Of a DNA stretch of 64,000 nucleotides, positions 11,322 to 23,875 are shown piece by piece (the stretch's first letter is position 1; every line of letters starts with the position of its first letter). Source of the DNA: Rutpela maculata (Eukaryota; Arthropoda; Insecta; Coleoptera; Cerambycidae); NCBI GenBank assembly GCA_936432065.2, contig OW386285.2:367847249-367911248 (forward strand). Direction: 5' to 3'. Position numbers and translations under genes: made by a program. The notes under the pieces are model-generated. The model did no database searches and was not told the origin of the DNA. It saw only the letters and a program-made list of their open reading frames with translations.

Positions 11322-12057
11322 AACTCAGAACTTAGTTCGATAACAAAACAAAAATATAAAGAAAACAATTACGGGATAAATGGGATGTCCACTTTACTAC
11401 CAAATCCAGTGGAAGTATAATAACGCAAAAAAAATTTAGAAAATTTGTATTGTCCGAATAGGCTCAGAATGTCATGAAACGTCGAGATTTAAGTTTAAGC
11501 AAAAAAGTATTTCCTGTCGGTCTGTCTGACTATAACTGTTTTTTTTTGTGCGCACGATTACTCTGGAACCGTTTAAGATATTGACTTGAAATTTGGTACA
11601 AGTATGTATTTTAACGAGATCTGAAATTAGTTTATATTTTGATCTTATTCCGTTGAAGGGTGGAGGGTAAATTGGGGTAAATGGGGGTAAATAGGTAAAT
11701 CAAACAAGTAAGAGTCCATAAAATTGGTATTTAGTATATAGTGTGTTTCGCATCTCGTGAAGACACCCCTGTATTTTGTCCATCTGTGGCCGAATTAATT
11801 TCAAATTTTTGTCAGCAGCATAACTCCATAAGGCGACTTTATTGCATACATAAATGCCGCCTAGATCTAAAACGCCGGCCTACTGCGATAAAAAGAAAAT
11901 CACAATTTTCGAGAAATCATAGTAGGCTTAGTAAATTTTGTTAATGGAAGTTGTTCGGAATCACTTGATATACCTCCCTGTAATATTTTGTAAAAATCGG
12001 AATATTTTCAAAAAAAAAATATGTTTCACTTCTCGTGAAGACACCCCTGTATCTTTT

Positions 12058-13369
12058 ACTTCCACATCCAGTGGAAGTATAGTAACGAAAAAAAAATTTT
12101 TTTAAATTTTTATTGTTCAAATGGGCTTAGAATGTCATGAAACGTCGAGATTCTAAGTTTGAGCGAAAAAGAAAATTCTGTCCGTCTGTCGGTCTGTCGG
12201 CCTGTCTGTCGGTCTGTCTGTAACTTTTTTTGTGCACACGTTTACTCTGGAACCGTTTGAGATATTGACTTGAAATTTGGTACACGTATGTACTTTAACG
12301 AGATCTAGAACTAGATTTATATTTTCATCTTGTTCCGTCCAAGGGCGGATCTAGAAATTTCAATAATTTTTTTCTCGCCTGTGGCGCATGGGACCCATAC
12401 GAAATATGGGAAATAACATCTAGAGAAGCACTCCTCTAACGACCCCTAAGAAATTTTGAAAAAGCAGTTTGCGAATTTTTTTTTCAAATTCGAGTGCCCC
12501 CCCGAGCCAAGGGACTGCCGTTTAAAATTATTCTTTTTTGTCATATACATTTTACTTTTCATCAAAATCCATCAATAGGTTTTGGAGTTTATGAAAATAT
12601 TTTCATTATTAACTGAAATACAATGAACTGAAATTTTGTAATTTACAATTTAACAAATTACAAAATTTCAATTCGTTGTATCTCAGTTAGTAATAAAAAT
12701 ATTTTCAAAAACTCCAAAACCTATTGTTGCATTTTTATGCGAATAATAATTTTAAACGGGAGTCCCTTGGCTCGGGGGGGGGCACTCGAATTTTGAAAAA
12801 ATATTTCGCAAACTGCTTTTTCAAAATTTTTTAGGGGTCGTTAGAGGAGTGCTTCTCTAGATGTTATTTCCCATATTTCGTATGGGTCCCATGCGCCACA
12901 GATGAGAAAAAAATTATTGAAATTTCTAGATCCGCCCTTGGTTCCGTCGAAGGTTTTGGGGGGTAAATTGGGGTAAATTTGGGGTAAATAGGTAAATCAA
13001 GCAGGTAAGAGTCCATAAAATTGGTATTTAGTATATACAAGAGAAGCTAAGGTCTCAAAAAAAATTTTGGCATTAGCCACCCCCATTACCACCTCCACCT
13101 CATTATTAAAGGGGACGAAAGCAAATTGTGATTTAGTGTGTGTACAAGAACCAGAAACCTCAAAATATTTTTTTACTTGATCCATCCCCACTTATCACCA
13201 CCCATACGCCACTACCGATGTGGGGTATCGTTTCTGGGTTTTTGGGGTAGAGGATTTCAAATATTATATTATTAAAGTTCCATAAACAATTATTTCCACA
13301 TACAAAATTTTTTCGTTGTGAGTGTCTTAGAAAATCTGGATGTGGAAGTAGTGATTCCTTGAGCAGCGG
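12058..13369 (+). mobile_element. ACTTCC-family copy Y (short form, near-consensus)
   Basis: It starts ACTTCCACATCCAGTGGAAG and ends CTGGATGTGGAAGT plus GATTCCTTGAGCAGCGG, then T's. It has a single module without the minisatellite, so it is the short form. Removing the hAT insertion leaves about 700 bp. This is the best-preserved short copy in the window and the best seed for a family consensus. Confidence 0.75.
12340..12940. mobile_element. Palindromic hAT-type MITE with 8-bp TSD
   Basis: The 601-bp element is a near-perfect palindrome with arms of about 300 bp. Its ends read CAAGGGCGGATCTAG and the reverse complement. It is flanked by the 8-bp direct repeat GTTCCGTC (12332-12339 and 12941-12948), which also restores the ACTTCC sequence when one copy is removed. 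An 8-bp duplication and CA(A/G)GGGCGG-type ends are hallmarks of the hAT superfamily. There is no ORF. Confidence 0.88.
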
Positions 13370-14432
13370 TTTTTTATTTGTGACCGAATTCATTTCAAAT
13401 CTTTATTAGCTACACAACTCCATAAGGCGATTTTATCTAACACCTAAAAATAACTTTTTCCAACAAACGAAAGTTGTGAACAAAAATCGGCATTCAATAA
13501 AACGCTAAACGGGTCACTTTTTATTATTACACATCAACTTAAATGTAATTTTTTTCAATGGTTTTATAATACTTGGAAATCTGTATGTAATATGTATGTA
13601 TCAAATTTACCCACTTCCCGTTATCCAATCGAACTGAAATATTTGCATACACGTGTAGTTAAATAATAAATAACTTCAATAACAATTGTGCATGACTTTC
13701 ATTTGCTGTAAAAAGTCCTCTTTATGTGTTAGATAGAATCTCTCATGAAGTTCTGTAGCTGATAGAAATTTTAAATGATTTCGATCACAAATAAAATCTG
13801 GGGTGTCTTAACGAGAAGTGAAACAAAATTTTTTTTTTTGAAAATATTCCGATTTTCCCAAAATTTTGCAAGGGGCATATCAAGTGATCCCGAACAACTT
13901 TCATTAACAAAATTTTTGTCTATCTCTAAGCCTACTATGATTTTTTAGGTCTAGGATTTTAGATCTAGGCGGCATTTATGTGTTGAATAAAGTCGTATGG
14001 AGTTGTATGGCTGATAAGAATTAGAAATGAATTGGACCACAAATAGAAAAGATACAGGAGTGTCTTCACGAGAAGTGAAACACACTGTATATAAGAGAAG
14101 CTAAGGTTTCAAAAAATGTTTGGCATTAAGTCCCTCCATTACCACTCCCACCCCTCTATAAAATGGGGTGAAAAAAAAAATAAAATTGTGATTTAGTGTG
14201 CCAAAGAACCAAAGAGCTTAAATTTTTTTTACCTCATCCATCCCTACACTACCATCCCCACCCCCATTATCGATGTGGCATATCGTTTTATGGGTTTTCT
14301 AGGGTAGGCGACTTCAAATATTATATTATTAAACTTCCATAACCAATTATTTCCACATACATTATTTTTTTCATTGTGAGAGACTTGGATACAAAATCTG
14401 GATGTGGAAGTAGTGATTCCTTGGGCAGCGGT

Positions 14433-15243
14433 TACTACTTACACTTCCAGGAGTCGACGAGCTACCTCAGGATCGAGGACAATTTGTTTTAAAAGGTGGG
14501 AAGGGGGTAAAATGATTTCTTTCCGAATAATTCGAAAGAGATCATTTTCAAAGGTCTATGAAATTTACGAGACTTTGAACGTCCATTTTCGATAAAAATT
14601 GACCGAGATACAGCGGTTTAAAGTTATATGGAGTTTTTCACCCCTTTAAAAAAATCAAATTTTTCGCTCTATTTACTCAATTTACTCAAAAATAATAAAT
14701 CGCACAACTCGTACGTAAACAATTCTTTATATAGAGTTGAAAGCTTATTCAATACCTTTCACTTGAGACCTGTCACATACATTTGTGTTAGGAATTGGTC
14801 AAAATATTATAAAAAGATTCTCAAAAAGTGAAAATTCAATATTATCGTTTAAAACGGATCCAATAAAAATTGATGATGAGGAATTTCTTGGTGTATGCAG
14901 TTTTAAAAAAATGATTTATGGATGAAAAGAAACACAGTTTTTTTTTCGTAATTTCTCATTTTTAAACAAATATAAAATCTTTACTGCTGTCTAAAGTTTA
15001 TGAAATTCCGCTTACGGCATATATTTATCTTAATGACAATTTTAGAAATAGCTACTTGTTTATAAGGGAAATATGCGAAAAAGGTCAAAATTTCGGCAAA
15101 AAAAATATTTACTGTGTTTCCTTACAAAATGCTATTATTAACGATATTAACTTGACTTATGATATTTCAGCTATATAAGAGCCCGAATGGACATTTTTCT
15201 AAGCTATTTGAACTCTTAAATATTTTTCTTGAAATCAACCATT
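14433..15243. other. Unassigned AT-rich stretch
   Basis: I see no gene, RNA or clear repeat. Short ORFs here have no recognisable domain. Confidence 0.4.
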
Positions 15244-15770
15244 TTACTTCCATATCGTAATCGTAATCGTAAAATACATTGCAAATACACTTAGAATGTC
15301 ATGAAACGTCAGAATTTTAAGTTTGAGCGAAAAAAAAATCAGTTTGTCGGTGTGTTATCGGTCTGTAACTTTTTTGTGCGTATGATTAATCTGGAACTGT
15401 TTATGATATTGAGTTTAAATTTGGTACCCCCATGTATTATAGATTATATTAGAGTGATTATATTTTGTTCTTATTACGTTGGAGGGTTGGGAGTTAAATG
15501 GGGGTATATAAGTAAAGTAAGTAAGAGTCCATAAAATTGGTACTTAGTGTATGTACGAGAAGTCAAGGTCTCATATTACCTTTGGCACCATTACCACCTC
15601 CATTACCACCCCACCCCATTATTAAACGGGGTAACAAAATAAAATAAATTAATTTAGTGTGTCTATCTACACGAACCAAAGGCATCAACATTTTTTTTTG
15701 GCATCAGCCACCTTCATTACCACCCTCACTGGAATTTCGATGTGGAAATAGTGATCCCCTTAGGCAACGG
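15244..15770 (+). repeat. ACTTCC-family fragment, degraded
   Basis: The landmarks GTCATGAAACGTC, ACTCTGGAAC-like sequence and CCATAAAATTGGTA appear in order. The end reads CGATGTGGAAATAGTGATCC and CAACGG, a worn form of the usual right end. The beginning is replaced by a short AATCGT repeat near 15256. Confidence 0.7.
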
Positions 15771-17279
15771 CCTGTCACCAAATCAGAGTTTTCCTCATAC
15801 AGTTGCCGAATAATAAAGACCAGATGTTTGGGTAGTTCCGTCTCCAATAATACGGTTCACAATTCAGTTTGTCACATTTCACATTGTCAAAAACTTTACG
15901 AAAGTCTACGAGACAAATATTACATAGACATACGCCTTGCCTTCTCGATAAGTTGTAAGAATATTTGCTCTTAAGCTCAACTTTGCCTGTCTTAATTTTT
16001 CCCTAATAAAATAAAAATTTGTTTTTTCTGAAATGGCTAATTTCAAATACGCATTTCTCAGAGTACAATTGAGTAAGAAAAAGAAATCTTTCCTTCTCGT
16101 GTAACTAGAATTTTGCAATTTAAGTAAATATATTACGTTTTCTCAAAAAACTCACTAAACATTTTTTTGTGAGTTTTAATTTTTTTAACGTTTTCTTTAT
16201 TGGGCATACATATACGTAAATTATGCATTTTTATTAATGTGATCAACTATGTAGAGTTTCATTGATCCTCTAATTTTTCTTTTATTTTAAAATTGAAGCT
16301 ATCGTTACTGCCCTAACATTAGTTTTTCCTGAAATAATTGCACTGCAGATTGTTTTCCTACTTTTCAAATTATCCTCGGTAAATCCAACTAACACAATTA
16401 CAGTATACAGCTTTTTGCTCGACTCACTGAATTTAACCCTTTACAGTAAAATATACATTACAGGGAAAGCTTTAAAACCCTTTTAAATATGTTGTTTTTA
16501 GTAGCTTTTAATGATTTTTTTTTCATTTTCGAAATACACGCAGGTGGATTTAGTAGTCTGAATATCTTTCGGCTGTTTTATTTATTTAGAAATCTACCTC
16601 ATATCACAGAATATTTAATTTAACATAAACAACATAATACGATCAGTCTGAATCCTCTTATCTCCATGATTTGACTTTGAGACCTAAAATAACATTTTTG
16701 TAGAAATTTAGTGTAAGTAATTGTATTTTGAAATGGTATATCCCCAATTTGTTATTAGTGACTATATTTTATTGATAATTTTTAATTGAATAACAATTAT
16801 TATACGCCATAAATTTAATCACTGAGTTGATAACAACATTATTATATCAATAGCATTTCATTTAAAACTGAATTAAGTACCGATAGGTTACAAAAATTGT
16901 AAATTCTTTCTAAACTGTTGAATTAGTCAATAAATAGTTTATAAAAATGAACAATTTTTTATTGGAGAAAAGTATTTATGTTTCTAGATTATATATACAG
17001 AATGTTCCATGAGTAACTGCACACAGCTTAATGGTAGATAGAGTATATCGACATATACAAAACCATATGCGACACTTCTTTGGTGTGACTGAAATGACCT
17101 TGATTTATAATTATTGTAAAGTGAATTTTTACTATTAGGGCATAGCTGATTTTTACGATTCAATGATATGTAGACATTATGGATTTCACAAAGTTTTAAA
17201 TTTTGGCACTATTAGTTTATTCTTTTTATTTTTACACGAGAGCGTATATCAGAAACAACTGCGTTTTTCGAATTACACA
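15771..17279. other. Unassigned AT-rich stretch
   Basis: No supported gene. ACAGAATGTTCCATGAGTAA near 16997 resembles the end of a Tc1/mariner-type MITE, but no partner end was found. ORFs in the region look like chance. Confidence 0.4.
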
Positions 17280-17850
17280 GCCCCACAAAAAAAAAGATCT
17301 GTCCGGCCGACCAAACCTTATGTATTTGAATCCACTGAAACCGAATCCGAAGCCAGAATCGTTTTTCACCCCAACAAAAAACACCCCCCCCCCCCCCAAA
17401 AAAAAAAGGTCTGTCCGGCAAACCTGACCAGCGTATCCTCGTCAGAATTGTCAGATTCATCCTTAACCCCAAAAAACACCCCCAAAACAAAAAAGTGGTC
17501 TGTTCGGCGGACTATACTTGGTTCGTTTTTTACCCCTCCGGTCCTCCTCTGTCCGGCGGACCATATGTATTCTTATGTATTTGGATCCGCTGAAACCGAA
17601 TCCGAAGTAAGAATTGTCAGATTAGCTCGTTTTTCACCCCCAACCCCAAAAGACCCCCCCGAAACAAAAACGGACTATACCAGTGGCGGACTATACCAGT
17701 GTATCCTTATGTATTTTGACCTGCTGAATTCGAATTCGAAGTCATAATTGTCAGATTGGCTCGTTTTTCACACCTAACCACCAAGGAACACCCCCAAAAC
17801 AAAAAAAGTGGTCTGTCCGGTTCCGGTGGGCCATACCAGTGGATCCTTAT
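17280..17850. repeat. Satellite-like tandem repeat, ~125-140 bp unit
   Basis: Units share CTGTCCGGCGGACCATACCA, TGTATCCTTATGTATTTG, CTGAAACCGAATCCGAAG and AATTGTCAGATTGGCTCG. Successive copies of the third block lie at about 17334, 17588 and 17724, with one degraded unit between the first two. The array resumes at 24523 after the retrotransposon insertion. A long open frame (17163-17747) spans it because of biased composition, not as a gene. Confidence 0.75.
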
Positions 17851-18855
17851 AAATTTAAAACTGAATGTATTAGTTATCGCCCAATCTCACTGATGTCCAG
17901 TATCTCAAAAATTGTAGAAACTATAATAAAAAACAGACTTGTTGCATACTTCAACAAATACGATATCCTATCAGTTTTTCAGTTCGGATTTAGAGAAGCT
18001 CGATCCACTCAGGATGCGATTGGTCTACTTGCAAAAAATATATACAAAAGTATGGACGATGGGAATCCCAGCATATGCATTTTTGTGGATCTAGCCAAAG
18101 CATTTGACATGGTAGAGCATAAAAAACGATTAGATATCATGGAAAGAATCGGTGTCAGGGGAATTGGAGCTGAATTAATGAGGAGCTACCTAACAAATAG
18201 GCAACAATGTGTCAGTATAAACGAAACTTATAGTGAATTTAATACAATTGAATATGGCCTTCCGCAAGGCACAGTTCTGGGTCCTATTCTTTTCAATATT
18301 TATATCAATGACTTGTTTTCTCTGCCTTCACAGGGTCAATTTATTAGTTTTGTGGACGATACAGCTATTTTTTATACAGGACCCACATGGGAAGTTGTCA
18401 TAGAAACAGCCCAACAAGATTTTAAAATGATAAAACAGTGGTTTGATTCTAGACTGTTAACAATTAACTTTAATAAAACCATGTACTTGCCATTTCTTAC
18501 GAGTAATAGTAACTGTTATGATTTCAAACCACTGGAGATTGAATGCGGTAATTTAATATACCAGATCCCAATAAAGTATGATACTAGATACTTAGGAATT
18601 GTAATTGATTCACATCTAAAATGGGATGTTCATATTAATAAATTAACTCAAAAATTAAGAGGTCTCCTGGCGAAATTTGAATATTTAACTAAAATTATAG
18701 ACGTGAATCTACTTATTACAGTATATTATGCTCTCGTGGAATCATAACTTCGCTATGGTATAATTGCTTGGGGAGGTGCATACAACTGCTACCTAGCAAA
18801 ATTAGAAACAATGCAAAAATGGATCCTAAAAATTATCCATCAAAAAGAAATTACC
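17851..18855 (+). pseudogene. Reverse transcriptase, N-terminal and palm part (outer element)
   Basis: RT motifs appear in order: SYRPISLMSSISKIVE, VDLAKAFDMVEH, YGLPQGTVLGPILFNIYIND, then the active site FVDDTA (tyrosine replaced by phenylalanine, an accepted variant), then the thumb. A stop codon (TAA, 18745-18747) breaks the frame, yet RYGIIAWGGAYNCYLAKLE follows directly in the same frame. The sequence then meets the inner element at 18855. Closest in style to CR1/Daphne-type RTs. Confidence 0.85.
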
Positions 18856-20123
18856 TTCCTAGCGAAACAAATCAGGCCCCTACAAGGCCGAGAAAACGGC
18901 TCTGTGGGGCCGAAGTAAGAAGGAGGCGTAAAGCCCGTCAGCTGGCGGAGGCGGAGGCATCTGCAACCACCTCCACTGGCTCCGGGATTTCGCCTCTAAA
19001 GAGAGTCCCTGAGGATTCTCCTTCCCCTGCTCGGGAGCTGACAGGTAGCACTGTCGGCACCGGAGTGGGGGCTGGGGAGCCCTCAGTAACTAGGGGGGCT
19101 CTCTCCTCTTCCCATGGGCTGGCAGCCACTGCTAGCACTAGGGCAGCTGGAGAGGTCCCTCAAACCTCTTCAAGGGGTAAGGCGCCCTCTTCCTCTTCCA
19201 ACCGTGGGCTGGCAACTCTTGCTAGCACTGGTAGGAGAGGTAAGAGGCACGCCAAACCTCAACAGTCTGGTAACCCCAGACAAAATCCCAACCTTCAGAC
19301 AGGAGGAAGGAAGAGGGGTCGCTCTGTTGGATCGGGGCCCTCGCCGGAAACTAATACCGGTAGGAGTGCCAAGGTTCACAGGGCAGGCCCTTCCCCTTCC
19401 TCGTCCTCGAAGAAACTTAGCTACAAGGAGGCTGCAACTTCGCACCTCCGTGTAGCTATCATTGACAGATCGAATCCGCTTGGTAGAATTACTAAAGACC
19501 AGGCGGATTTGATCGAAAACATTCTTGGTAAGGCACTGGATGAAAGTGTATCCAGTGCCTTAGAAAATCCGAGCTTGCCGGCACCCATTTTCAACGGCAT
19601 GCACTTCTCCGGGGAGATTCTGAGAGTCATATGCGGAGATGAGCGGTCGTTGGAGTGGCTGTCGTCAAATATTGTAAAGAACCCCAACCCATGGGAAGGG
19701 GCAAACCTACACGTAGTCCAGGTAGGTCAGCTCCCCAGGCTGAGCAAAGCGGCCCTGTTCATTCCGGGAGTACCGGAAGAGACGGAGGTGGTGATGCGAC
19801 GCCTGCAGGCGCAGAACACCTGGGCTAACGTAAATAAATGGCTGCGTTTTCACGATGCCGTAAGGGAGGAGCCCATAGGCCGGCTGCTCATTTTCGGTGT
19901 CGGGGATGAGGACCGTGCAGCCATAAATGAGAGGGGAGGACGAATTAATTATAAATTCACCTCCCTAACTATTAGGCTGCATAAGTCCTCAGACGCGGCT
20001 GAGACAACGACTCCTGCTGCTCCCGAAGCCATGGAGGTGCCCGAAAGTTTGGGCGCCCTTGTGGCGGCGGGGCCCTCAGGAGTCAACGCCGTTGCGCATC
20101 ACTCCGGAGCGGACGCCAGCTGA
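18856..20123 (+). CDS. ORF1 protein with DUF4780-like domain (RNA-binding/gag-like)
   Basis: A frame open through the left junction (the upstream ATG at 18768 belongs to the outer element) gives about 420 residues of element-encoded protein. The N-terminal third is basic, serine/proline rich and low in complexity. The C-terminal half (from about RVAIIDRSNPLGRITKDQAD at 19450) has the layout of DUF4780 found in insect retrotransposon ORF1s, including SLEWLSSNIV and ANLHVVQV. Such proteins are thought to coat element RNA. No ATG is visible between the junction and about 19598, so the true start may be lost. The stop TGA (20121-20123) lies four bases from the ORF2 start. Confidence 0.75.
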
Positions 20124-20127
20124 TAAA

Positions 20128-23100
20128 ATGGCTTCGTCCAGTCGGCTGGCCTTCGTCCAGGCCAATTTACAGCACTGTCGAGCGGCAGTGGCTACCATAT
20201 GCCGCTCCCTCGACAGTGGACCAAACATTATAGCCCTTATCCAGGAACCTTGGATAATCAAGTCCAGGGTTGCTGGATTGGGCAAATTGAACGGAAGAAT
20301 ATTTTATCTGCCTTCCGCAGAAAAACCCAGGACATGTATATATGTACCAAAGGGTATACAAGCTAGTCTCACACCACAGTTCAGCTCACGGGATATGACA
20401 ACAGTGAGCTTGGACTGTGATTTGGGCAACGGCAAAGAACAAGTTTTAATAACGTCTTTTTACCTCCCAAGCGACTCGGTAGAACCACCCCCATCTCAAG
20501 AGATGGTGAGGCTGGTAGAGTACTGTGAGGCAATGAAACTACACCTCGTCATTGGTGGTGACTCCAATGCGCACCATGTCCTATGGGGCAGCGAACATAC
20601 CAATAACAGAGGAAAATCGGTAGTGGAATACCTGGCAACCACTAACTTAGAGATTCTCAACCGAGGCAGCGAAGCCACTTTCGTTACCTCGCGCAGTCAG
20701 ACGGTGATTGATATCACTCTGGCATCTCGGGACATCTCAAAACACATCAAGAGCTGGCATGTATCTACGGAAGTTTCCATGTCAGATCATAGGTGGATTC
20801 AATTTAATTTGGAAGGGGGGTTGGTAGAAAGAACCCTCTACCGGAATCCTAGGCGGACAAATAAGACACAGTTCCAAGAACTTCTTATTAGCCGCCTGGG
20901 GCCCCTCAACACAAATAACATAGAAACGATAGAGGATATTGATAGTAACGTGGTTAAGTTACAGGAAGCCCTCGTTTCAAGTTATGAGGACTCTTGTCCC
21001 TTAAGAGAAGTCGGAACGGGGCATGCAACACCCTGGTGGAGCAAAGAACTCGACCGGCTGAGAAAGAAGACAAGAAAACTTGTCAATAAAGCGATGGAGT
21101 CTAAAAGTGCCGAAGACTGGGAGGCATACAAGAACAGTCAAAGGCTGTACAAAAAGACCATTCGCGAAAGTCGAAGAGCGTCATAGAGATCTTTCTGTAG
21201 CGGGGTTGCATCTACTGCCTCAGCAGCTCGGCTCAATAAGATACTCTCCAAAGATCCCCAACAGCAACCAGGACTCATGAAACGAGAGGATGGCTCCTTT
21301 ACAACCAACCTCTCTGAAACTTCTGAACTCCTGCTAAAAACAATGTTTCCAGGCAGCACTGTGTCGTCCTGTATGGACTGGCCCAACGTACCTCACCCAG
21401 TCGCTACTGCAGCTGACTGGGAGGTCGCGAATGGGACAGTGGACGATGCAAAAGTAGCCTGGGTGATCAACACCTTCCTCCCCTTTAAATCACCAGGTAT
21501 GGACGGTGTCTTTCCAGCTCTACTCCAGTGGGGGCTGGAATACATACACCACCACCTGGTGCATATTTACCGGGCGTGTATTGCTTTTAAATACACCCCG
21601 GTGAAGTGGAGGGAAATAAAGGTAATATTCATACCCAAACCAGGACGTACGGACTACTCCCTACCAAAATCATATCGGCCCATCAGCCTCTCCTCCTTCC
21701 TATTGAAAGGTCTGGAGAGACTGTGTGATCGAGAAATTAGAGATACAGTGTTAGTTTTACATCCACTGCATCCAAATCAGCACGCTTACATCCCAGGGAA
21801 ATCAACAGAATCGGCACTTCACTCCATGGTATCTCGTATCGAGAGGCGGATATGAAAATGTCTACCCTGGGAGCGTTTATTGATATCGAAGGTGCTTTTG
21901 ATAAAACAACCTTCGAGAGTATAGGGATAGCCCTCCAAACGCATGGTGTTCCCAACACACTTAGTGAATGGATAACAAACATGCTCAAATGGAGAGCCGT
22001 CCGAATAAATGTGGGGAACATAGAGACTAGAGGTATGGTCAATAGAGGCTGTCCACAGGGTGGCGTCCTATCACCCCTACTGTGGGTTATGGTCGCCGAC
22101 AGCCTCGTACACCGCCTCAATAACTCTGGTTTCTTCACAATAGGTTATGCAGATGACATTACCATCTTGCTAAATGGAAACTTTGAGGGCTTGCTATGCG
22201 AACTTATGCAAACAGCCCTCAAGTTGGTCGATAATTGGTGCACAGAACACTTTCTCTCAGTTAACCCCCAGAAAACTGAGCTAGTACTATTCACCAAGAA
22301 AAGGAAACTACCAAATATGAAAATGCCCAAATTATCGGGCAGTCAACTCCACTTAGCGAGTGAGGTCAAGTACCTGGGGGTCATACTTGATCGCACTCTG
22401 AATTGGAAGAGACATTTGGAAGTTAAGATAAACAAGGCATGTGCGGCTTTCTGGCAGTGTCGCAGGGCGGTCGGTAGGTCTTGGGGTTTCTCACCCAGAA
22501 TCTCCCTCTGGCTGTACACTGCTGTGATAAGACCCATGCTTTGTTACGCAGCCATAGTCTGGTGGCCCAGAGTAAGGCAAAAAACAGCAGCATCTCAACT
22601 GGAGCATGTTCAAAGACTGGCATGTCTCTGCGTTACTGGTGCGATGAAAATGACGCCTACAGCTGCAATGGAGACTATACTCTGCATCCCCCCTCTAAAT
22701 CTGTACATAGAGGAGGTGGCGTTGAGGACTGCTCTGAGATTGCAATCTGTAGGCCAATGGTATATTAAGGGCACGGCTACGAGACATGCCCGCATCCTAG
22801 AAGAGGCTACAAAACAAATTCCTCTTCTGGGAATGGGAACTGACCGTATCCCCCCTATATATAACTTCAACAAGAACTTTGAGGTGAGTTTGAATGTGTC
22901 CGGTAATGACGAGCCGGACATATCAATCTATACCGATGGTTCAAAAATGGACTGTGGATCAGGAGCTGGGGTTTACTCAGAAGACCTAGATCTACATTCG
23001 ATAATACCGCTAGGCACACATGCCACTATCTTCCAGGCGGAACTAGTAGGGATCCTGCAAGCGGTAATAGAAACCACGAAGGCAAACGTCAGTGGTAAAA

Positions 23101-23756
23101 CGGTGCGCATATTAACGGACAGCAGAGCAGCCCTGCTTGCCCTAAACAATTGTAGGACAGGCTCGGGGCTGGTTCTGGACATTAGAAAGGCCCTAGATGT
23201 GCTCGCACAAAATAATAGTGTCCAGCTCCATTGGGTAAAAGGACGTGACGGAATTCAGGGTAACGAAGAAGCGGACGCTTTAGCCCGCAAGGGATCTGAG
23301 AGCGCCCTGCATGGTCCAGAACCTGCAATAGCGCTCTCAGATTCAGTTCACAGTTCCCTGCTAAAGAACTATACACTTAAACGCCATGCGGACTGTTGGG
23401 GTGGTCTGAGCAGCTGCAGACATAGCAGAATGGCTTTGGCCACACCCAGTCGTAAGCTAGGCAAACACTGTCTCCAGATGTCCAGGAGTAATCTGCGCAT
23501 TTATGTAGGATTGCTAACAGGACACTGCAGACTAAACAAACACCTCCATACACTGGGAGTTATAGACAACCCCAAGTGTAGGGGGTGTAACCTGGATGAC
23601 GAGACCGCCGAGCATGTGCTCTGTCACTGCCTTGCTCTCTCAACGAAAAGAGGATCCATACTGGGGGACTTCTGGCCCAGTATGGCCAGCATAGGTGGCG
23701 TCTCACCTGGTCTTCTCCTCAAATACATCACAAGTGTTGGTTGGCTTGAGGAATGA
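20128..23756 (+). pseudogene. ORF2: endonuclease, reverse transcriptase, RNase H (one stop, one frameshift)
   Basis: The ATG at 20128 follows the ORF1 stop (TGATAAAATG), suggesting reinitiation. Domains: APE-type endonuclease (FVQANLQHCRAA, QEPW, GGDSNAHH, SDHRWI; 20128-20820); RT (SYRPISLSSFLLKGLERL, GAFIDIEGAFD, CPQGGVLSPLLW, active site YADD near 22147); RNase H (IYTDGSKM, QAELVGILQAV, LTDSRAALLAL, GNEEADALA; D-E-D-D residues kept); and CRGCNLDDETAEHVLCHC at the C-terminus. Two lesions: an in-frame TAG at 21184-21186 after ESRRAS, and a frameshift near 21840-21855. Otherwise intact, so probably a recent insertion. Confidence 0.88.
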
Positions 23757-23875
23757 GAGACTCGGTGGACATGCCACCACTTACGGTGGCAGCACAATGG
23801 GCCCGCTTATGAGGCCTGAGTGCACGTGAGCGTAAGCTCACCCCCCGCCAAACAATCCAGATCCAGATCCAGACC

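Larger units (their letters stand above)
12023..13829. mobile_element. Same MITE family, inner copy (interrupted)
   Basis: The ends GTTTCACTTCTCGTGAAGAC (12023 on) and GTCTTAACGAGAAGTGAAAC (to 13829) are inverted copies of each other and of the outer MITE ends. The interior is split by ACTTCC copy Y within a T-rich stretch (CTGTATCTTTT / TTATTTGTGACC). The terminus itself is a small palindrome, CTTCTCGTGAAG. Confidence 0.6.
11740..14087. mobile_element. Tc1/mariner-like MITE, outer copy (interrupted)
   Basis: The terminal inverted repeat is CAGTGTGTTTCACTTCTCG (right-hand version) and it is flanked by TA, the expected target duplication for Tc1/mariner. The element is a palindrome around TCGGAATATTTTC / GAAAATATTCCGA. 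Its centre is occupied by a second copy of the same family. No transposase. Confidence 0.65.
11396..14432 (+). mobile_element. ACTTCC-family copy X (outermost layer of the nest)
   Basis: The left part (11396-11739) starts with a diverged terminus (ACTACCAAATCCAGTGGAAG). The right part (14088-14432) ends GGATGTGGAAGT then GATTCCTTGGGCAGCGG. The join occurs at TTAGTATATA / TATAAGAGAAGC, matching the uninterrupted copy at 922. Everything between is a later insertion. Confidence 0.75.
18856..23875 (+). mobile_element. Near-complete I/Loa-type non-LTR retrotransposon (RNase H-bearing)
   Basis: About 5.0 kb with two ORFs: ORF1 with a DUF4780-like domain, and ORF2 with endonuclease, RT, RNase H and a C-terminal cysteine-histidine motif. 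It ends in a short tandem tail of GATCCA units (about 23851-23872). RNase H places it in the I group of clades (I, Loa, Nimb and relatives), not Jockey or CR1. It sits inside the outer RT gene. TTACC occurs at both junctions (18851-18855 and 23876-23880) and may be the target duplication, but joining without removing it keeps the host frame, so this is unsettled. It may be slightly 5'-truncated. Confidence 0.88.

Noticed and set aside
17163..17747. 194-aa protein
   Set aside because: The frame runs across satellite units rich in proline and lysine codons because of C and A runs. It has no domain, and overlapping frames are also open.
19170..19445. Antisense ORF over ORF1
   Set aside because: It is a shadow of the GC-rich ORF1 coding strand, with no start context or domain of its own.
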